Positions 1-10,458 are shown, counted from the first letter of the stretch. The stretch: DNA of 64,000 nt from Nemertoderma westbladi (GCA_032718475.1 JAUCBJ010000877.1:124001-188000), one strand, 5' to 3'. Made by a program: numbers and translations. Notes: generated by a model from the sequence alone, not told the origin.

Positions 1-47
1 TTTCGACGGGCGATATATTCTTTAACTAACTTCAGTGTGCGTGCAGA

Positions 48-320
48 TTGCCTCAAACTCCTCGAAGACCGCCAGTAAAAAGACTAATACCCGCCAATAC
101 CGACCTGAATACCGTCCATCGTCCATTGAAATTCATTAAGGGCTACTGCTGGACTTGGGGTTGGAGGGGCCGGTTATTCTTTAAGAACCATGACGCTAGT
201 GTAATTCTCCTACTTAAACCAGCGGGACTCCTATCTGAATTCCCCGAGGACATATCGACCCTTAGTAAGACAATGCGTGACCACCTTAACAGCGTTCACT
301 TCTTAGACTGGACGCAATAA
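48..320 (+). other. Unassigned 90-codon open frame next to the TIR element
   Basis: An ATG-initiated open frame of 90 codons whose last codons lie inside the inverted end of the neighbouring element (from 307). The frame is rich in basic residues at its start and has a Trp-rich stretch in the middle. I do not recognise a family. The overlap with a repeat end makes a chance frame, or the truncated tail of a mobile-element protein, more likely than a host gene. Nothing upstream is visible in the window. Confidence 0.12.
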
Positions 321-537
321 AAATTCATCCCTCTCCAAGGGGAATTCGACGCAAATAACAGCTGATTATTCTAAAAAAAAATAAAACTGTAACCTGTTCT
401 ATTGTGCATAGTTTATTGTTTTGGTTAAAATAACGTGCCACTGTAACCTGCTCCCTTCCCCAAATTGAGAATTTAACATTGAGGCGGGATATTAATTCGC
501 CAATGCGGGTTTTGGGTCCAGTTTTCCCCCCTGTCTC
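307..537 (+). repeat. Left terminal inverted repeat
   Basis: Read outward-in it matches the reverse complement of 1084-1310 over nearly its whole length, including the shared phrases CAAATAAC, AACGTGCCACTGTAACCTGC and GGCGGGATATTAATTCGCC. Confidence 0.85.
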
Positions 538-1083
538 GCTTCTGATACGATATGGAAACCACTATCTTGCTTGTTTTTAAGACCACTTGCATAGATTTTA
601 ATAAATTAATAAACATCCCGTCATGAAAATCTACTAAATTCGCTTTTACAGAACTTTATCTTTAACATTAACGATACCAAGATAATTAATTACATCTTGA
701 AAATCTGTACATCTGTGACGCTCCAAAGAAGGTAGGAAGATTAGAATTCCTAAAGAGAAATCCTCCTTGGATAAGAATAAATGTTTTATTAAATATTTTA
801 TTAAAATTATTGATATGCCGGCTGTTACATTTTTTTACCATTATAAACAATTCTCGTGTTTGTGCAATTCATTCAAGTCGTGTTCTATTCCGAATTCGAA
901 TTAATTTTTCGTGCAGTTTTTTTTAATCTCTAAAGAAATTCTAATATCTAATCTGAGCGTTTATTAAATAAGAAGGTCATCTACAGGTACATAAGCAACA
1001 AGGTACATTTATTATAAATGATAGAAACTGCAGAAATTAAATTAGTTTCCGTATAAATAAATGTAAAAAATGACATAAATTAT

Positions 1084-1310
1084 GAGACAGGGGGGAAACT
1101 GGACCCAAAACCCACCTTGGCGAATTAATATCCCGCCTCAATGTTAAATTTTCAATTTAGGGAAAGGAGCAGGTTACAGTGGCACGTTATTTTAACCAAA
1201 ACAATAAACTAAATACAATCGAATAGGTTACAGTTTTATTTTTGAGAGTAATCAGCAGTTATTTGCGTCCAAGTTCCCCTGGAAAGGGATGAATTTTTAT
1301 TGCGTCCAGT
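1084..1310 (-). repeat. Right terminal inverted repeat
   Basis: Partner of 307-537. The two differ by scattered substitutions and small indels, so the insertion is not very recent. Confidence 0.85.
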
Positions 1311-1720
1311 TCCGCCCCCCCCCCCCCCCCCCGCCCCTGCTCATATCTCGAAAACTACTGGAGCTATTAAATTTTTATTTGTTTCATCTGAAAGAGGACA
1401 TAATTTTAGTTAGAGACAAGTACTTTCGACGCTCTAGACATATTTTTTCAGGGATTCTATCTAAGAGAAATAACTGGCCCACTAAATTTGGATGCTTTGC
1501 AGCAGCTTGGCGGGTTGTATCTATAGTAGGTCATGATAGGCCTACTGTATTTTTTGCCACGCCAATATATTTCCATTTTTCTCTGTATCGAATGACGACA
1601 CCGATATTTTCTCTACTAATGATTCAGATTGTGGTGAACAGACCATGGGTACTGACAGCAATATTAATATTTTTCAAAATATTGACCCCGATAATAATCT
1701 GAATATGGCAAATAAGCACA
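1311..1720. other. Poly-C tract and uncharacterised AT-rich spacer
   Basis: A C homopolymer of 18 bases (1315-1332) abuts the TIR element. The rest, up to the LINE remnant, is AT-rich. It contains the phrase ATCTCGAAAACTACTGGAGC, a type of sequence that recurs with variation near 7779, 38650 and 39115. No gene is visible. Confidence 0.5.
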
Positions 1721-2877
1721 ATGGATGGGTATTACAACGAACAGCAACTGAGTGGTGTTCTTGACAATAAAGCAACCTTTTCGGTTTTTCACTTAAATTG
1801 TCGTAGCATCAGGGTAAATTACATTCATGCCGTGGATTACCTGCAGTTAATTAAAAATAAATTTGACATTATCTGCTTTACCGAAACATTAGATAGCACA
1901 GATAACTTTGAGGGTTAATTGAGGTCAGGGTCCATATTGACAATCGTAAGTATGGTTGGTTGCGCGGTGGAGTTGCTATTTATGTACGGAATAATGAAAT
2001 ATAATAATATCTCATGTGATCATCACATTTTCATCACATCACATTGATAGGATGTATTTATCGACCAGATGCGGTACACTTCGATAAATTTTATCACAGT
2101 CTTCACATTCTTTTAACTGATGTCGCAAACTCAAAATTAAATACAATAGTTGTTGGGGATCTGAACGTTGATTTGCTACAGATGGGTAGGCGACCTCGTG
2201 CTTATTTGAGACCTACTGCAATCTCACGTCTTCACTCAATACATTAAAGATGCAACGCGTATCACCCAGTATTCTAGAATGCTGATTCTAGAGTGCTTAC
2301 CAATATAACCAATAGTATTCCTACAACTGGTGTTTTATCGACTGAAATTGGATCTTCAGATCACTGTCCTACCTTTATTTCGTTGAGTAAATATTCCAGC
2401 TATTTTTCTGCATCGGTAGACCATTTCGTTTATGACTACAGTAAATTTAATAAAGATAAATTTATTAGAGACCTAGACAATACAGAATGGACTTACCATA
2501 ACCCTTCAATACCAAGTTCTGAAAAATTTATCATTTTTATAAAAATTTTGAGGAAATTTGTGTGAATTATTTACCACGAAAAAAGGTAACAAAAATGAAT
2601 ACACCGCGGAAACCATGGATTTCAAATCAATTAGTACAATGCATTATTAAAAAATCTATCTATATTCAGTATATATAGCCCACCCCTCGACAAATAATCA
2701 TAATTTCTATAAAAAATATCGTAATATTTTAACAAATGTGTTGCGTTCAGTTCAATTCAAACACACATACAGTAGCTCGCGTAAAACATGGCAAACAATA
2801 AACCTAGCTTTAAATAAATCGTCTAAACTCAGTACTTCTAGAAAGCTGTTAAATCGTACAGACAATAGGCATTGCGC
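1721..2877 (+). pseudogene. CR1/Jockey-like LINE remnant, endonuclease and linker
   Basis: Broken open frames read as an apurinic-type endonuclease. A start of the form FHLNCRSI is followed by a FDIICFTETL block (about 1850-1885). Then come GCIYRP and a GDLNVDLL metal-binding block (2044-2190), and an SDHCPTF block carrying the catalytic Asp-His (about 2360). A Trp-containing linker typical of the region before the reverse transcriptase follows at 2738-2877. Stops and frameshifts separate the pieces, so it is dead. The remnant ends abruptly at 2877, where the 39-bp end of a BEL/Pao LTR begins. RT sequence of a similar LINE on the same strand resumes at 21065, so the BEL/Pao element probably inserted into this LINE. 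Confidence 0.75.
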
Positions 2878-2916
2878 TAAACGACTTATTTTGTCCGCAA
2901 AAGCTTTTACACCGCT
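2878..2916 (-). repeat. Truncated 3' LTR of the BEL/Pao element (39 bp)
   Basis: Minus-strand sequence starts TGTAAAAGCTTTTGCGGACA at 2916 and matches the LTR starts at 21064 (minus), 26682 (plus) and, more loosely, 57239 (plus). It stops at 2878, where LINE sequence begins. Just upstream (minus sense) is a purine-rich GGGAGCGG that could be the polypurine tract. Confidence 0.7.
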
Positions 2917-2985
2917 CCCAGAAAATGGGATTTGAGTCTATAAAATATATATAAAATCACAGTTTCTAATATAAAAATACTCTAA

Positions 2986-4275
2986 ACTATCAGTCCTTCT
3001 TTCGCGAACGGCGTTTACGGAGTTTCTTAAGACTTGTGAGAGTCCTTTTCTCTTTAGGGTGAGCCACTTTACTAGGAGGGCTATAACTCCTGGGGGAAGG
3101 GTGCAATACAATTGCATCGGAAGGGTTAGGATTGTGGTCGGTGTATCCGCCGGTCGAGGTACCCGGTTGATCGATATCGATATCGGTGGATCGGGATTGG
3201 ACAACCTTTAGGGCTCGTTTCAGGACGGCAGCTCGTACTGGTCCTTGATTGGTTGTCTGTACGACAGCAGTAGGTTGACCGTATGTAGTGAGGAATTTTC
3301 TCGGTTTAATAGCCTTTTCTAATTCAGGTTCCCTGGCTTTGTATTCATATGGTCGTCTATGAACTTCTTGTAACTAGGGGTGTGCGTTTATGAATAATTC
3401 ACCATATTCAGGATCTTGTCGAATGAAGTTAATCAGATTATAAGAATCCAAGCTATTGGGATTGATATTTCTCAGATATTTACGAACGTATTTAGTTGAA
3501 ACACTCATGCCAACACGTTTCATCAGTTCATAACTAGGAGTGCGATCTTCATACTCCTTCATATGCACATCCTGGATAATATCAGTGGCGTGATTCACAA
3601 TGGAGATCCACACTAGCTTCCCAAGATCTGATATATCGTAATGCAACTATTTCATCCACGCTTTCTAGTTCTCGGTTGAAAGGGCAATCGAAACTAGCAT
3701 GTCCTTTGAATTGGCAGTGGTGACATTGAGTCATGAATTGAGGACAAACAGCAAAAATATGCTGATTGTTAAGTCGACAATAAGCACAATATATTTCCAT
3801 AGGAGGTTGATCTTTAAAATAGGAGCAGAGTTCGTTGGAGTCTAAAGGGGTAAAGTGGTCACGTGATGCACATAATCGACAACGTTTCCTAGAAATATAA
3901 TTGGATTAGGATGTATACCTTGCGGATATCGAGTTTCTAGATTTTGTTGACTAGCTACATTGAGATAAGTTTCTCTCAGGAACTCTAAATATTCGTAAAA
4001 GTCAGTATGCTTATCCGGTTCTTTAACATCTTCTCTTTCAAGTCGGTTTCAAATAGAATTTTCATGTTAAATTCTCAGCTTGTCGTTCCAACTCCACTGG
4101 GTATGATATTTAAACAAAATCATATCTCTTTCAGTATCCATATCGTCCATATCGTGTAAATCGATAGGTTGACCAGTAGTCAAGAAGTCCATATATGTAC
4201 CATTACGATGCATATAGCGAGCGGTGAATTTTCTATAGTACAATTCACGCTTGAGCTGTTCCTCGGATATCGAAA
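2986..4275 (-). pseudogene. Unassigned zinc-finger ORF in the env position of the BEL/Pao element
   Basis: About 430 codons can be followed with two frameshifts (near 3625 and 3885) and internal stops (about 4070, about 4055 and TAG at 3374). The N-terminal part is acidic and Tyr-rich, containing GQPIDLHDMDDMD and then FYEYLEFLRETYLN. The centre (3910-3680) has three Cys clusters: CRLC, CAYC, and a true CCHC knuckle with the pattern CHHC-4-H-4-C. The C-terminus is Pro/Ser-rich and ends in a basic tail (KKLRKRRSRKKD) at 2986. No transmembrane segment is seen, so it does not look like an envelope protein. A nucleic-acid-binding accessory protein is my inference from the zinc knuckle and basic tail. 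I do not recognise the family. It lies between the DUF5641-type domain and the LTR start, so it probably belongs to this element. Confidence 0.55.
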
Positions 4276-4368
4276 ACGATCATAATAATATAAATTACAT
4301 AATAATGCGTAAATAAATATAAAATAAAACAATAAAATAATATGGTCATACACCCACTCCAATCGCTG
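4276..4368. other. AT-rich spacer between pol and the extra ORF
   Basis: Almost pure A/T between the end of the DUF5641-type frame and the first readable codons of the extra ORF. No start codon for the extra ORF can be fixed here. Confidence 0.4.
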
Positions 4369-4930
4369 TTACGTTGTGGAGTGCCTTGATGTTTGTTGGA
4401 TTAGGGAGGTGGTCGTAGGCAGAGTCTCTTGTTTACCGTAGTTGCCAGACAAATCTTGGTCTCGTTCCAATAAACATAAATGACCAACCGTGTAATTAAT
4501 TTTCTGAGTTTCAAAAACAATTCTGTGTTTTTTGTAGTTACGTCGCATGACTACGAGTTCCACCGATCTCACTAAACCATCATCGGATATATGGGTCTCG
4601 ATGATACGACCTGTCTGCCACCTCTTACGGGGAAGATCTGATTCCACTATGAGGACCATGTCTCCGGCGCTGACATTTTCTTGCTGCGCAAACCACTTTG
4701 TTCGAAGCTGCAGCGTAGGAAGATAATATTTTTCGAAATGGACAGCGAAATGACGGGATAATAACTGTATAAGTTGCCAAGTTTGTCGGCAATATTCGTC
4801 TCCGTCCATTATTTCCGACTGCGGGAGCATGGCTACAGGTTTCTTTAGTAGGAAATGCATGGGTGTTAGCGCTTCAAGGGAGTCTGGACTCGATGAGATT
4901 GCATAAGCGGTCTCTCGTTGAGATAGGTGG
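4369..4930 (-). pseudogene. BEL/Pao DUF5641-type C-terminal domain of Pol
   Basis: This 163-residue frame (extendable upstream to about 4930) contains SLEALTPMHFLL, then a Trp/Gln-rich helix (CRQTWQLIQLLSRHF), then GDMVLIVESDLPRKRWQTGRI and a following HLCLLERD block. This order is typical of the domain after the integrase in BEL/Pao polyproteins, where it is thought to act with integration. The frame itself is open, but the integrase in front of it has a stop. Confidence 0.85.
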
Positions 4931-5830
4931 CTATTTCCTCCATTAACGTCCGCAAAAGTTTGTCAGTGAGATACGCGCGGCACTGCACTATGAAGTAAAA
5001 TGCGGTCTTCACGCTACGTATGAGACTCTCCAAACTTCCTCCCCATCAAGGGGCGTCGGCGGCGTTGAAGGTCCAGCTAGATGCTGTTACTCTCAGCTGA
5101 TCGTCAACCTGTCTTTGGTTTCAATCATTTACATAAGCTTTGATCTCATTGTTGGCTCCGATGAAATTAGTACCTTTGTCAGATCTCATAGTATTGCTAG
5201 TCCCAAAACGAGCGATTTGTCGGCGTAAACTGAGTATGAAGCTATTGGTAGATAGATCGTTCACCATATCAAGATGGATCGCCCTACAAGTCATACAAAC
5301 AAAGATGACGTACCATCGCTTGACTTTAGTCCTAGCACGATACACTTCAATAGGGCCAAATAAATCCACACCGGTATTGGTAAAGGGTGGTTCATAACAG
5401 CTTACTCTTTCCCTTTCTTCTGCCTCTCACTGTGTTAAAGGCCTACTAAATGCTTTCCTACATGGTATGCAGTTCATAAGAACTTGGTTTAGCGCTCTAT
5501 GCGGCTTATGGAAATAATAGTGAGTTCTAATTTCGCTAAGAACTCGTTTTCTTCCAGCATGGTAAAGCTTACTGTGAACATCTACAATCATCTTGATTTG
5601 TATTTCAAGATTTCTAATTAGTATGGGAAACTTAGTGTCAAAGGACAATGGAGCATTGGTTAATCTCCCTCCGACATGTATTAGCCCATCTATCATTGTG
5701 CTAGAAAATGAATCCCTTAAGCGCATCTGTGGATTTCTCAACAGCAGGAAATACTTTTCGGAATTCTCATAACATTGCAGGAGTCTCAGTATTTGCTTGG
5801 TGGGATAAATATTTCTCCATTTGACGCAAC
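4931..5830 (-). pseudogene. BEL/Pao integrase
   Basis: From the 5' side the frame gives VGGRLTNAPL, the HHCC zinc-binding region (HSKLYHAGRKRV and CIPCRK), and the catalytic core starting MDLFGP (first Asp). The core has a RSDKGTNF block for the second Asp and a W-x-F-N region followed by GGSLESLIRSVK for the catalytic Glu region. A stop replaces the residue before GG near 5045, and small frame breaks occur near 5100 and 5400. The enzyme would have joined the cDNA to target DNA but is inactive here. The far 5' end (5830-5890) contains two NotI-type GCGGCCGC sites, and the similarity fades. Confidence 0.8.
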
Positions 5831-6726
5831 ACCGCCGCGGCCGCTATGAGGGAGGTGAATACCGCGGCCGCTCCTAAAGCCGCAGGCCATCGCTAACTAT
5901 ATAGGTTAACTTGGGATTCTGGGGGACTTTTCGATGAAGGAACAGACCAAATTTTTTTATTTTCTCACCAGGGGAGCGGCTCGGAATTCTAAGATATTAG
6001 CAACTCTAACATTATTAAATCTAACCCTTCGACGGACACGGCAGACAAAAATCCGTCATTTTTTCGACAATTTTAAAATTTTTTTGAAAGGCGCTCTACA
6101 GTGGCTCGAAAAAACCCTAGGTTATTGCTTAGCCGACGCCGGGATACGATAGAAGGGATTAATTAGTGAATTCGTTTTTTTTTTCAAAAAAGATTACCAC
6201 GCCTTTTTTCCGAAAATGTCCTTTAAATTTGAAAAAACGGACAAAATGACTTTGCGGGATCCGCTATAACTCGGCTAATATTATTCGTACGGGGACGAAA
6301 GTAACGCGGTTGGAAAGGGGAAGAGTGGTACTACCTTCGTATCGAATGGGGGTAAGATATTTATTAAAATTTCGGGTGGAAAAAGGGGCTGTAAATTTGT
6401 ACGTTTTTGTCCGTCTTTTTTGGAAAACTTATTTCCAAAATATTTCATTCGACAACGCGGGTAGGAATCCACTAATTCTTTTATGAAACTCGTAGAAGAC
6501 CATTGGGGCTACGTTCCTATCGAATGGGGGTACAAAAAATATGTCGGCAATAGGGGCCAAAAAGGGCCAGAATTTGTAAAGTAGTTTTTATCGAATAATT
6601 TTTTATTTTTAACTTTAGTTGGTTAAGGTACATTCTATACAGTCAATATCCATACGGGGAATTCAAATATGCTATCGGTTTTGCTCCAAGGATGATATTA
6701 AAAAATGAGGGCCAAAATTATAATTT
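5831..6726. other. Uncharacterised AT-rich block
   Basis: Runs of A or T alternate with short G/C-rich phrases, for example near 6110, 6240 and 6300. No protein family is recognisable in any frame. With the array to its right it forms part of a 4-kb block separating two parts of the BEL/Pao pol. Confidence 0.4.
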
Positions 6727-7722
6727 ATTATAAATGAATTGTTGTGGGGTGGGTGACGGCGAATTAAATAAATGTTATAGTACATTATGATAATGCTCTC
6801 CATAGTGAAAAATATCAACCGCCCCTATTGGGGCTCGAACTCGGTACCTAGGTTTCAAACTTCCGGTTATCATCAGCCGAGTGTGTGTCCTAAGACCACT
6901 GAGCTACCAGGGCGGTAGAAGATTTATTCACTTTGGAGTGGGCTATCATATTTAGGCCTTTTACAGTCACTCATAGGAAAGTACAACGTTATTCCCGTGC
7001 TCTGCCAGAAATGGCAACCATGCCTCAAAGAATAACTATTATACAGTGTTGTAGAAACCACTGTAACCCCGTATGCCGGCCATGCGTGTTAATTAATTAT
7101 AAATGAATTGTTGTGGGGTGGGTGACGGCGAATTAAATAAATGTTATAGTACATTATGATAATGCTCTCCATAGTGAAAAATATCAACCGCCCCTATTGG
7201 GGCTCGAACTCGGTACCTAGGTTTCAAACTTCCGGTTATCATCAGCCGAGTGTGTGTCCTAAGACCACTGAGCTACCAGGGCGGTAGAAGATTTATTCAC
7301 TTTGGAGTGGGCTATCATATTTAGGCCTTTTACAGTCACTCATAGGAAAGTACAACGTTATTCCCGTGCTCTGCCAGAAATGGCAACCATGCCTCAAAGA
7401 ATAACTATTATACAGTGTTGTAGAAACCACTGTAACCCCGTATGCCGGCCATGCGTGTTAATTAATTATAAATGAATTGTTGTGGGGTGGGTGACGGCGA
7501 ATTAAATAAATGTTATAGTACATTATGATAATGCTCTCCATAGTGAAAAATATCAACCGCCCCTATTGGGGCTCGAACTCGGTACCTAGGTTTCAAACTT
7601 CCGGTTATCATCAGCCGAGTGTGTGTCCTAAGACCACTGAGCTACCAGGGCGGTAGAAGATTTATTCACTTTGGAGTGGGCTATCATATTTAGGCCTTTT
7701 ACAGTCACTCATAGGAAAGTAC
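6727..7722 (-). mobile_element. Tandem array of a 369-bp tRNA-derived repeat (2.7 copies)
   Basis: Identical landmarks recur exactly 369 bp apart (GTTGTGGGGTGGGTGACGG at 6741, 7110 and 7479). The whole array is flanked by an 11-bp direct repeat AATTATAATTT (6716-6726 and 7723-7733). Each unit has, on the minus strand, a tRNA-like segment with a box A (TAGCTCAGTGG) and a box B-like GAGTTCGAGCC, plus a 112-bp linker missing from the 5'-most unit. The copies look almost identical. A diverged relative lies on the plus strand at 49138-49450. This is a SINE-like family that inserted as a multimer or was amplified after insertion. Confidence 0.85.
6817..6914 (-). other. tRNA-like segment in unit 1 of the array
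   Basis: The outer 7 bases (CCGCCCT with GGGGCGG) can pair like an acceptor stem, and box A and box B are present. At about 98 nt with a poorly paired T arm, it is a tRNA-derived Pol III promoter head, not a functional tRNA. Equivalent segments lie 369 and 738 bp further right. Confidence 0.65.
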
Positions 7723-7733
7723 AATTATAATTT

Positions 7734-8270
7734 CGTACATTATAATTTCGCGCTTCAAACTTGCTTCGCGGGAAATCGTCTAGCTCGAAAACTACTTAAC
7801 TTACGGGAGATTTGTTTACACAGACTTATAGTGCGTTAAATTATCTATCTAACAGCGTTAATCACAGCGCCGGAGGTATTATAAAACTGGAGCGGCAGGC
7901 GATCGTGTGAAATATAATATTTATAAAAAGGGACGAAATTTTTTTTTTTTTAACAAATCGCTATTCCATTATAATTTAGCGTATTGCGCCAAAAGTACCT
8001 GTAAAAAGTATCAAATTAACTCCGCTATCTTTTATCTTAACATATATAATTAAAATTACGAATTTTAAGGGTCGAAAAATATCGCGTTATTTTGGCCCTT
8101 TTTTTTAATTTTTTTGGGGCCAAAAATAACCCCTTCTCAAAAGATTAAGAATAAAATTACGGCAAAGAATATACCAATTTTATTGAATTTGGACCACCAG
8201 AACCGAAGTTAGAGCGATTTTAGTGAAAAAATAAAAATAATTTTTTTTGCAAAAAAATTAAGAATGGTCA
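7734..8270. other. AT-rich spacer, no gene seen
   Basis: This contains homopolymer T and A runs (7939-7955, 8100-8115, 8240-8260) and phrases such as GCTCGAAAACTACTTAAC and GTTAGAGCGATTTTAGTG. It resembles the blocks at 5831-6726 and 38560-39700 in composition. No coding signal. Confidence 0.4.
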
Positions 8271-8343
8271 GGTCAATATTGGATTTCGAACCCGCGAACT
8301 TAGGTTTCATTAACGTGATTGATAACCACTAGACTATGTGACC
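8271..8343 (-). other. tRNA-like sequence (pseudo-tRNA or SINE head)
   Basis: A 73-nt minus-strand segment starts GGTCACATAGTCTAGTGG, which fits box A. It has a box B-like GGGTTCGAAATCC, and its 5' GGTCA pairs with the 3' TGACC. Acceptor positions 6 and 7 do not pair and the anticodon stem is weak, so a working tRNA gene is unlikely. A decayed tRNA or the promoter head of a SINE fits better. Confidence 0.5.
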
Positions 8344-9200
8344 AAGAGAATTTGAAATTTTCGAGTGACTATTTTTAAACATAAATAACTTCGGTTCTAC
8401 AGGGCCGTTTAATCTGAAACTTTTTTCATTGGATAGAGGATAGATTGTAGTGTGTGAAATAGGATACAACTTGGGAAAAGACTTATGTGCCCTTAGTGCA
8501 AAATGCACTTAAATAGTGAACATTTTTTCGATATTTCAAACACTGTTATTTCCAGATCTATTCATCGTAGAATGTTATTTTTTGGATTAAAATGTAGTTT
8601 GGAATGATTTCTAACTATAATCGTAACATTTGTTTATCTTTTTATGTCTATAAAGTGACTTAAAAATGTCCATGAATATGGTCCAAAATCGCAAATCCAG
8701 ATTTATTAAATTGTGATTTTTGACACTTTTAGCGACTGACACTTGATCATACACCATCGTAGATCGGTAGAGGATAAACATAAGTTTGTTAAATAAGAGC
8801 CCACATTACGATCTGCTAAAGTGCATTTGTACAAATAAGTGTGCAAAAGTGCAAATTTTTTAGTAAGGTCAAGTTATATAGTATTGGGTTCTTTTCTTTG
8901 CAGATACTTTATTTTCATATTAATATGTTGTTTGAACCTTACTGAGCGCATTAGGGGATAAGCGTACAAATAACCGGCCCTTATGAGGCTTCGATTGGGT
9001 AAATTAATAAAACATAAGGTTGTATAGTATAATATTCTAAAAACCAGTGTGACATTAAATGCACTTTAAATAATAAATAGAAATCAAATAACAATTGGAC
9101 CACACAATTAAAAACTCGCACAATTTTGTACTTATTATATCGCTTCAAATTAATTCAACAGTGGATATTTGTGGGAAGGGGGAAGTTACAGTGTGCATTC
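8344..9200. other. Non-coding AT-rich region
   Basis: No gene, repeat end or RNA signal stands out. Short phrases such as GTGCAAAAGTGCAAA and several variants of AAGTGCA recur near 8490-8530 and 8815-8860. Confidence 0.35.
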
Positions 9201-9249
9201 GGGGGAAGTTTGGTGAACTGCATTTATGCAGTGAATCCAAACTTCCCCC
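9201..9249. repeat. Compact hairpin of about 22-bp arms
   Basis: GGGGGAAGTTTGG at the left and CCAAACTTCCCCC at the right frame a short stem with a few mismatches and a very small loop around 9223-9227. The arms extend to GCAT/ATGC. It could be a small foldback repeat. The loop is short for a microRNA precursor. Confidence 0.6.
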
Positions 9250-9909
9250 TTTGATATATCATATACTTAAGACATGCTAGGGTGACGGGGAAATATTTGT
9301 TACTGTCACACTTTGCTTCCATTTATCCTATCCTTTATTATTACCCCAGTCAGATAAGATATAATAATCAGTAAAAACTAAACTAAACTGTCTTTCATGC
9401 AAACAAATTTCTAACTAAAGACGGGTGAATGACCATGACCATGGAAATAATTTTAAATATAATTGTATATCAACTATTTGGGGAGGCTTCCAAGTTAAAC
9501 CCGAAAACAATTATTTTGTTACATATATAGTAAATAACGTTGTATGTTCTTCTTCCTCTCATAATACAATATAAATGAAATATCTCAGATCGCTATGCCC
9601 TGTAACATTTCACAACCAAAATATTTAAGTGTGAAAAGTGTAGGCCTACCACACTCCGCCCAAACAACCGCAAACGCATAGCCAACAAATTTAACAAAAG
9701 GTTACATACATGTTGGGTTCATTACGAGATGAGTGAAAATTGATCGCGTAATATAAAGTAAAAAATTAAGAGACGGGCTGGCTCTCCTCCACTTTCTTAC
9801 CCAATGGATATGTTGTTGTAATAATCTAATATTGGGGCGGCTTTCTCTCGTTGGTATCGTCATGTTCTTGGTAACTGATTTTATCAGTTAGAAACTTATT
9901 AGATAGCCG
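9250..9909. other. Non-coding spacer
   Basis: No family recognised. The right part may be decayed BEL/Pao sequence, because the next recognisable codons (9910) belong to that element. Confidence 0.3.
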
Positions 9910-10101
9910 TTAAGTGGGAAGGTCATTGGTAGTGTTGACCCTTTCAGCTACTTCAGAGGTGGCGTCATTAGCGATCTTCGTCCTAGAATAATGATGAGGA
10001 AAACATCGCTTTAAATACACAATAGCTTTGCAAAGTCTATTCCAGGAGCTATAATGAGCCATCACTCTCTGGATGAGCGGAGAGAGTCCCTTGTAGTGCA
10101 A
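9910..10101 (-). pseudogene. BEL/Pao Pol fragment between RNase H and integrase
   Basis: A 63-residue minus frame contains PLIQRVMAHYSSWNRLCKAI followed by a basic RF-like helix. The pattern of Ser-Ser-Trp followed by Arg/Leu and an Ala-rich helix is the conserved linker after RNase H in BEL/Pao polyproteins. It lies between the RNase H end (11942) and the integrase start (about 5830) on the same strand, which supports a single interrupted element. Confidence 0.6.
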
Positions 10102-10458
10102 ATTAATTTAATTATATTTTAATACCCTTACTACATTGGCATAAGATAAGTTTTAACATTTCTTACAAATATTATAAAACTCAATATTGGTGTGAGCATA
10201 AAACTCAAATCACGCAAATTTAAAAGAACCGGGTGTGTTGTCATAATATCTATCTCCATAGGTTATTCTGCTTGAATGGGTCTGGGTGCGGCTTTGCTTT
10301 TGGGACGGGGTGCTGATTGAAAGGGGGCTTGAAGGGGGGGGGGGGGGAACTGTCCCCCCTTTTCACTTCGACTGATTTGCGGTTTTGTTAAATTTCTTGG
10401 ATATAGTTGTTGTGATGCTAAAATTTAATTTGTCTTTGATAATGTATTATTTTGTTTC
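10102..10458. other. Decayed spacer with a poly-G tract
   Basis: AT-rich sequence with a G homopolymer near 10337-10348. No gene seen. It is probably decayed BEL/Pao or a further insertion. Confidence 0.3.

Larger units (their letters stand above)
307..1310. mobile_element. Non-autonomous element with about 230-bp terminal inverted repeats
   Basis: The left arm (307-537) and the right arm (1084-1310) are inverted copies with few mismatches. Both begin with ACTGGACGCAATAAAAATTC at the outer edge and finish near a short G/C run and GAGACAG at the inner edge. The roughly 545-bp centre is AT-rich and has no coding capacity. This is the structure of a MITE or foldback element. I could not find a clear target-site duplication, so the superfamily is unassigned. 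About 80 bp just inside the right arm (1015-1085) also occurs around the RTE insertion at 42519 and 46147. Confidence 0.8.

Noticed and set aside
2986-4275. Envelope protein of an endogenous retrovirus
   Set aside because: The position fits, but there is no signal peptide, membrane segment or glycoprotein-like pattern. Zinc knuckles and a basic tail argue for nucleic-acid binding.
5836-5872. Cloning-vector sequence at two NotI-type sites
   Set aside because: The sites lie in otherwise genomic-looking sequence continuous with BEL/Pao codons, and no vector sequence is recognisable.
6728-7722. CRISPR-like array
   Set aside because: The units are 369 bp long, directly contiguous and tRNA-derived. 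There is no repeat-spacer pattern, and the DNA is animal-like.
8271-8343. Functional tRNA gene
   Set aside because: The size and boxes fit, but two acceptor positions do not pair and the anticodon stem is poor.
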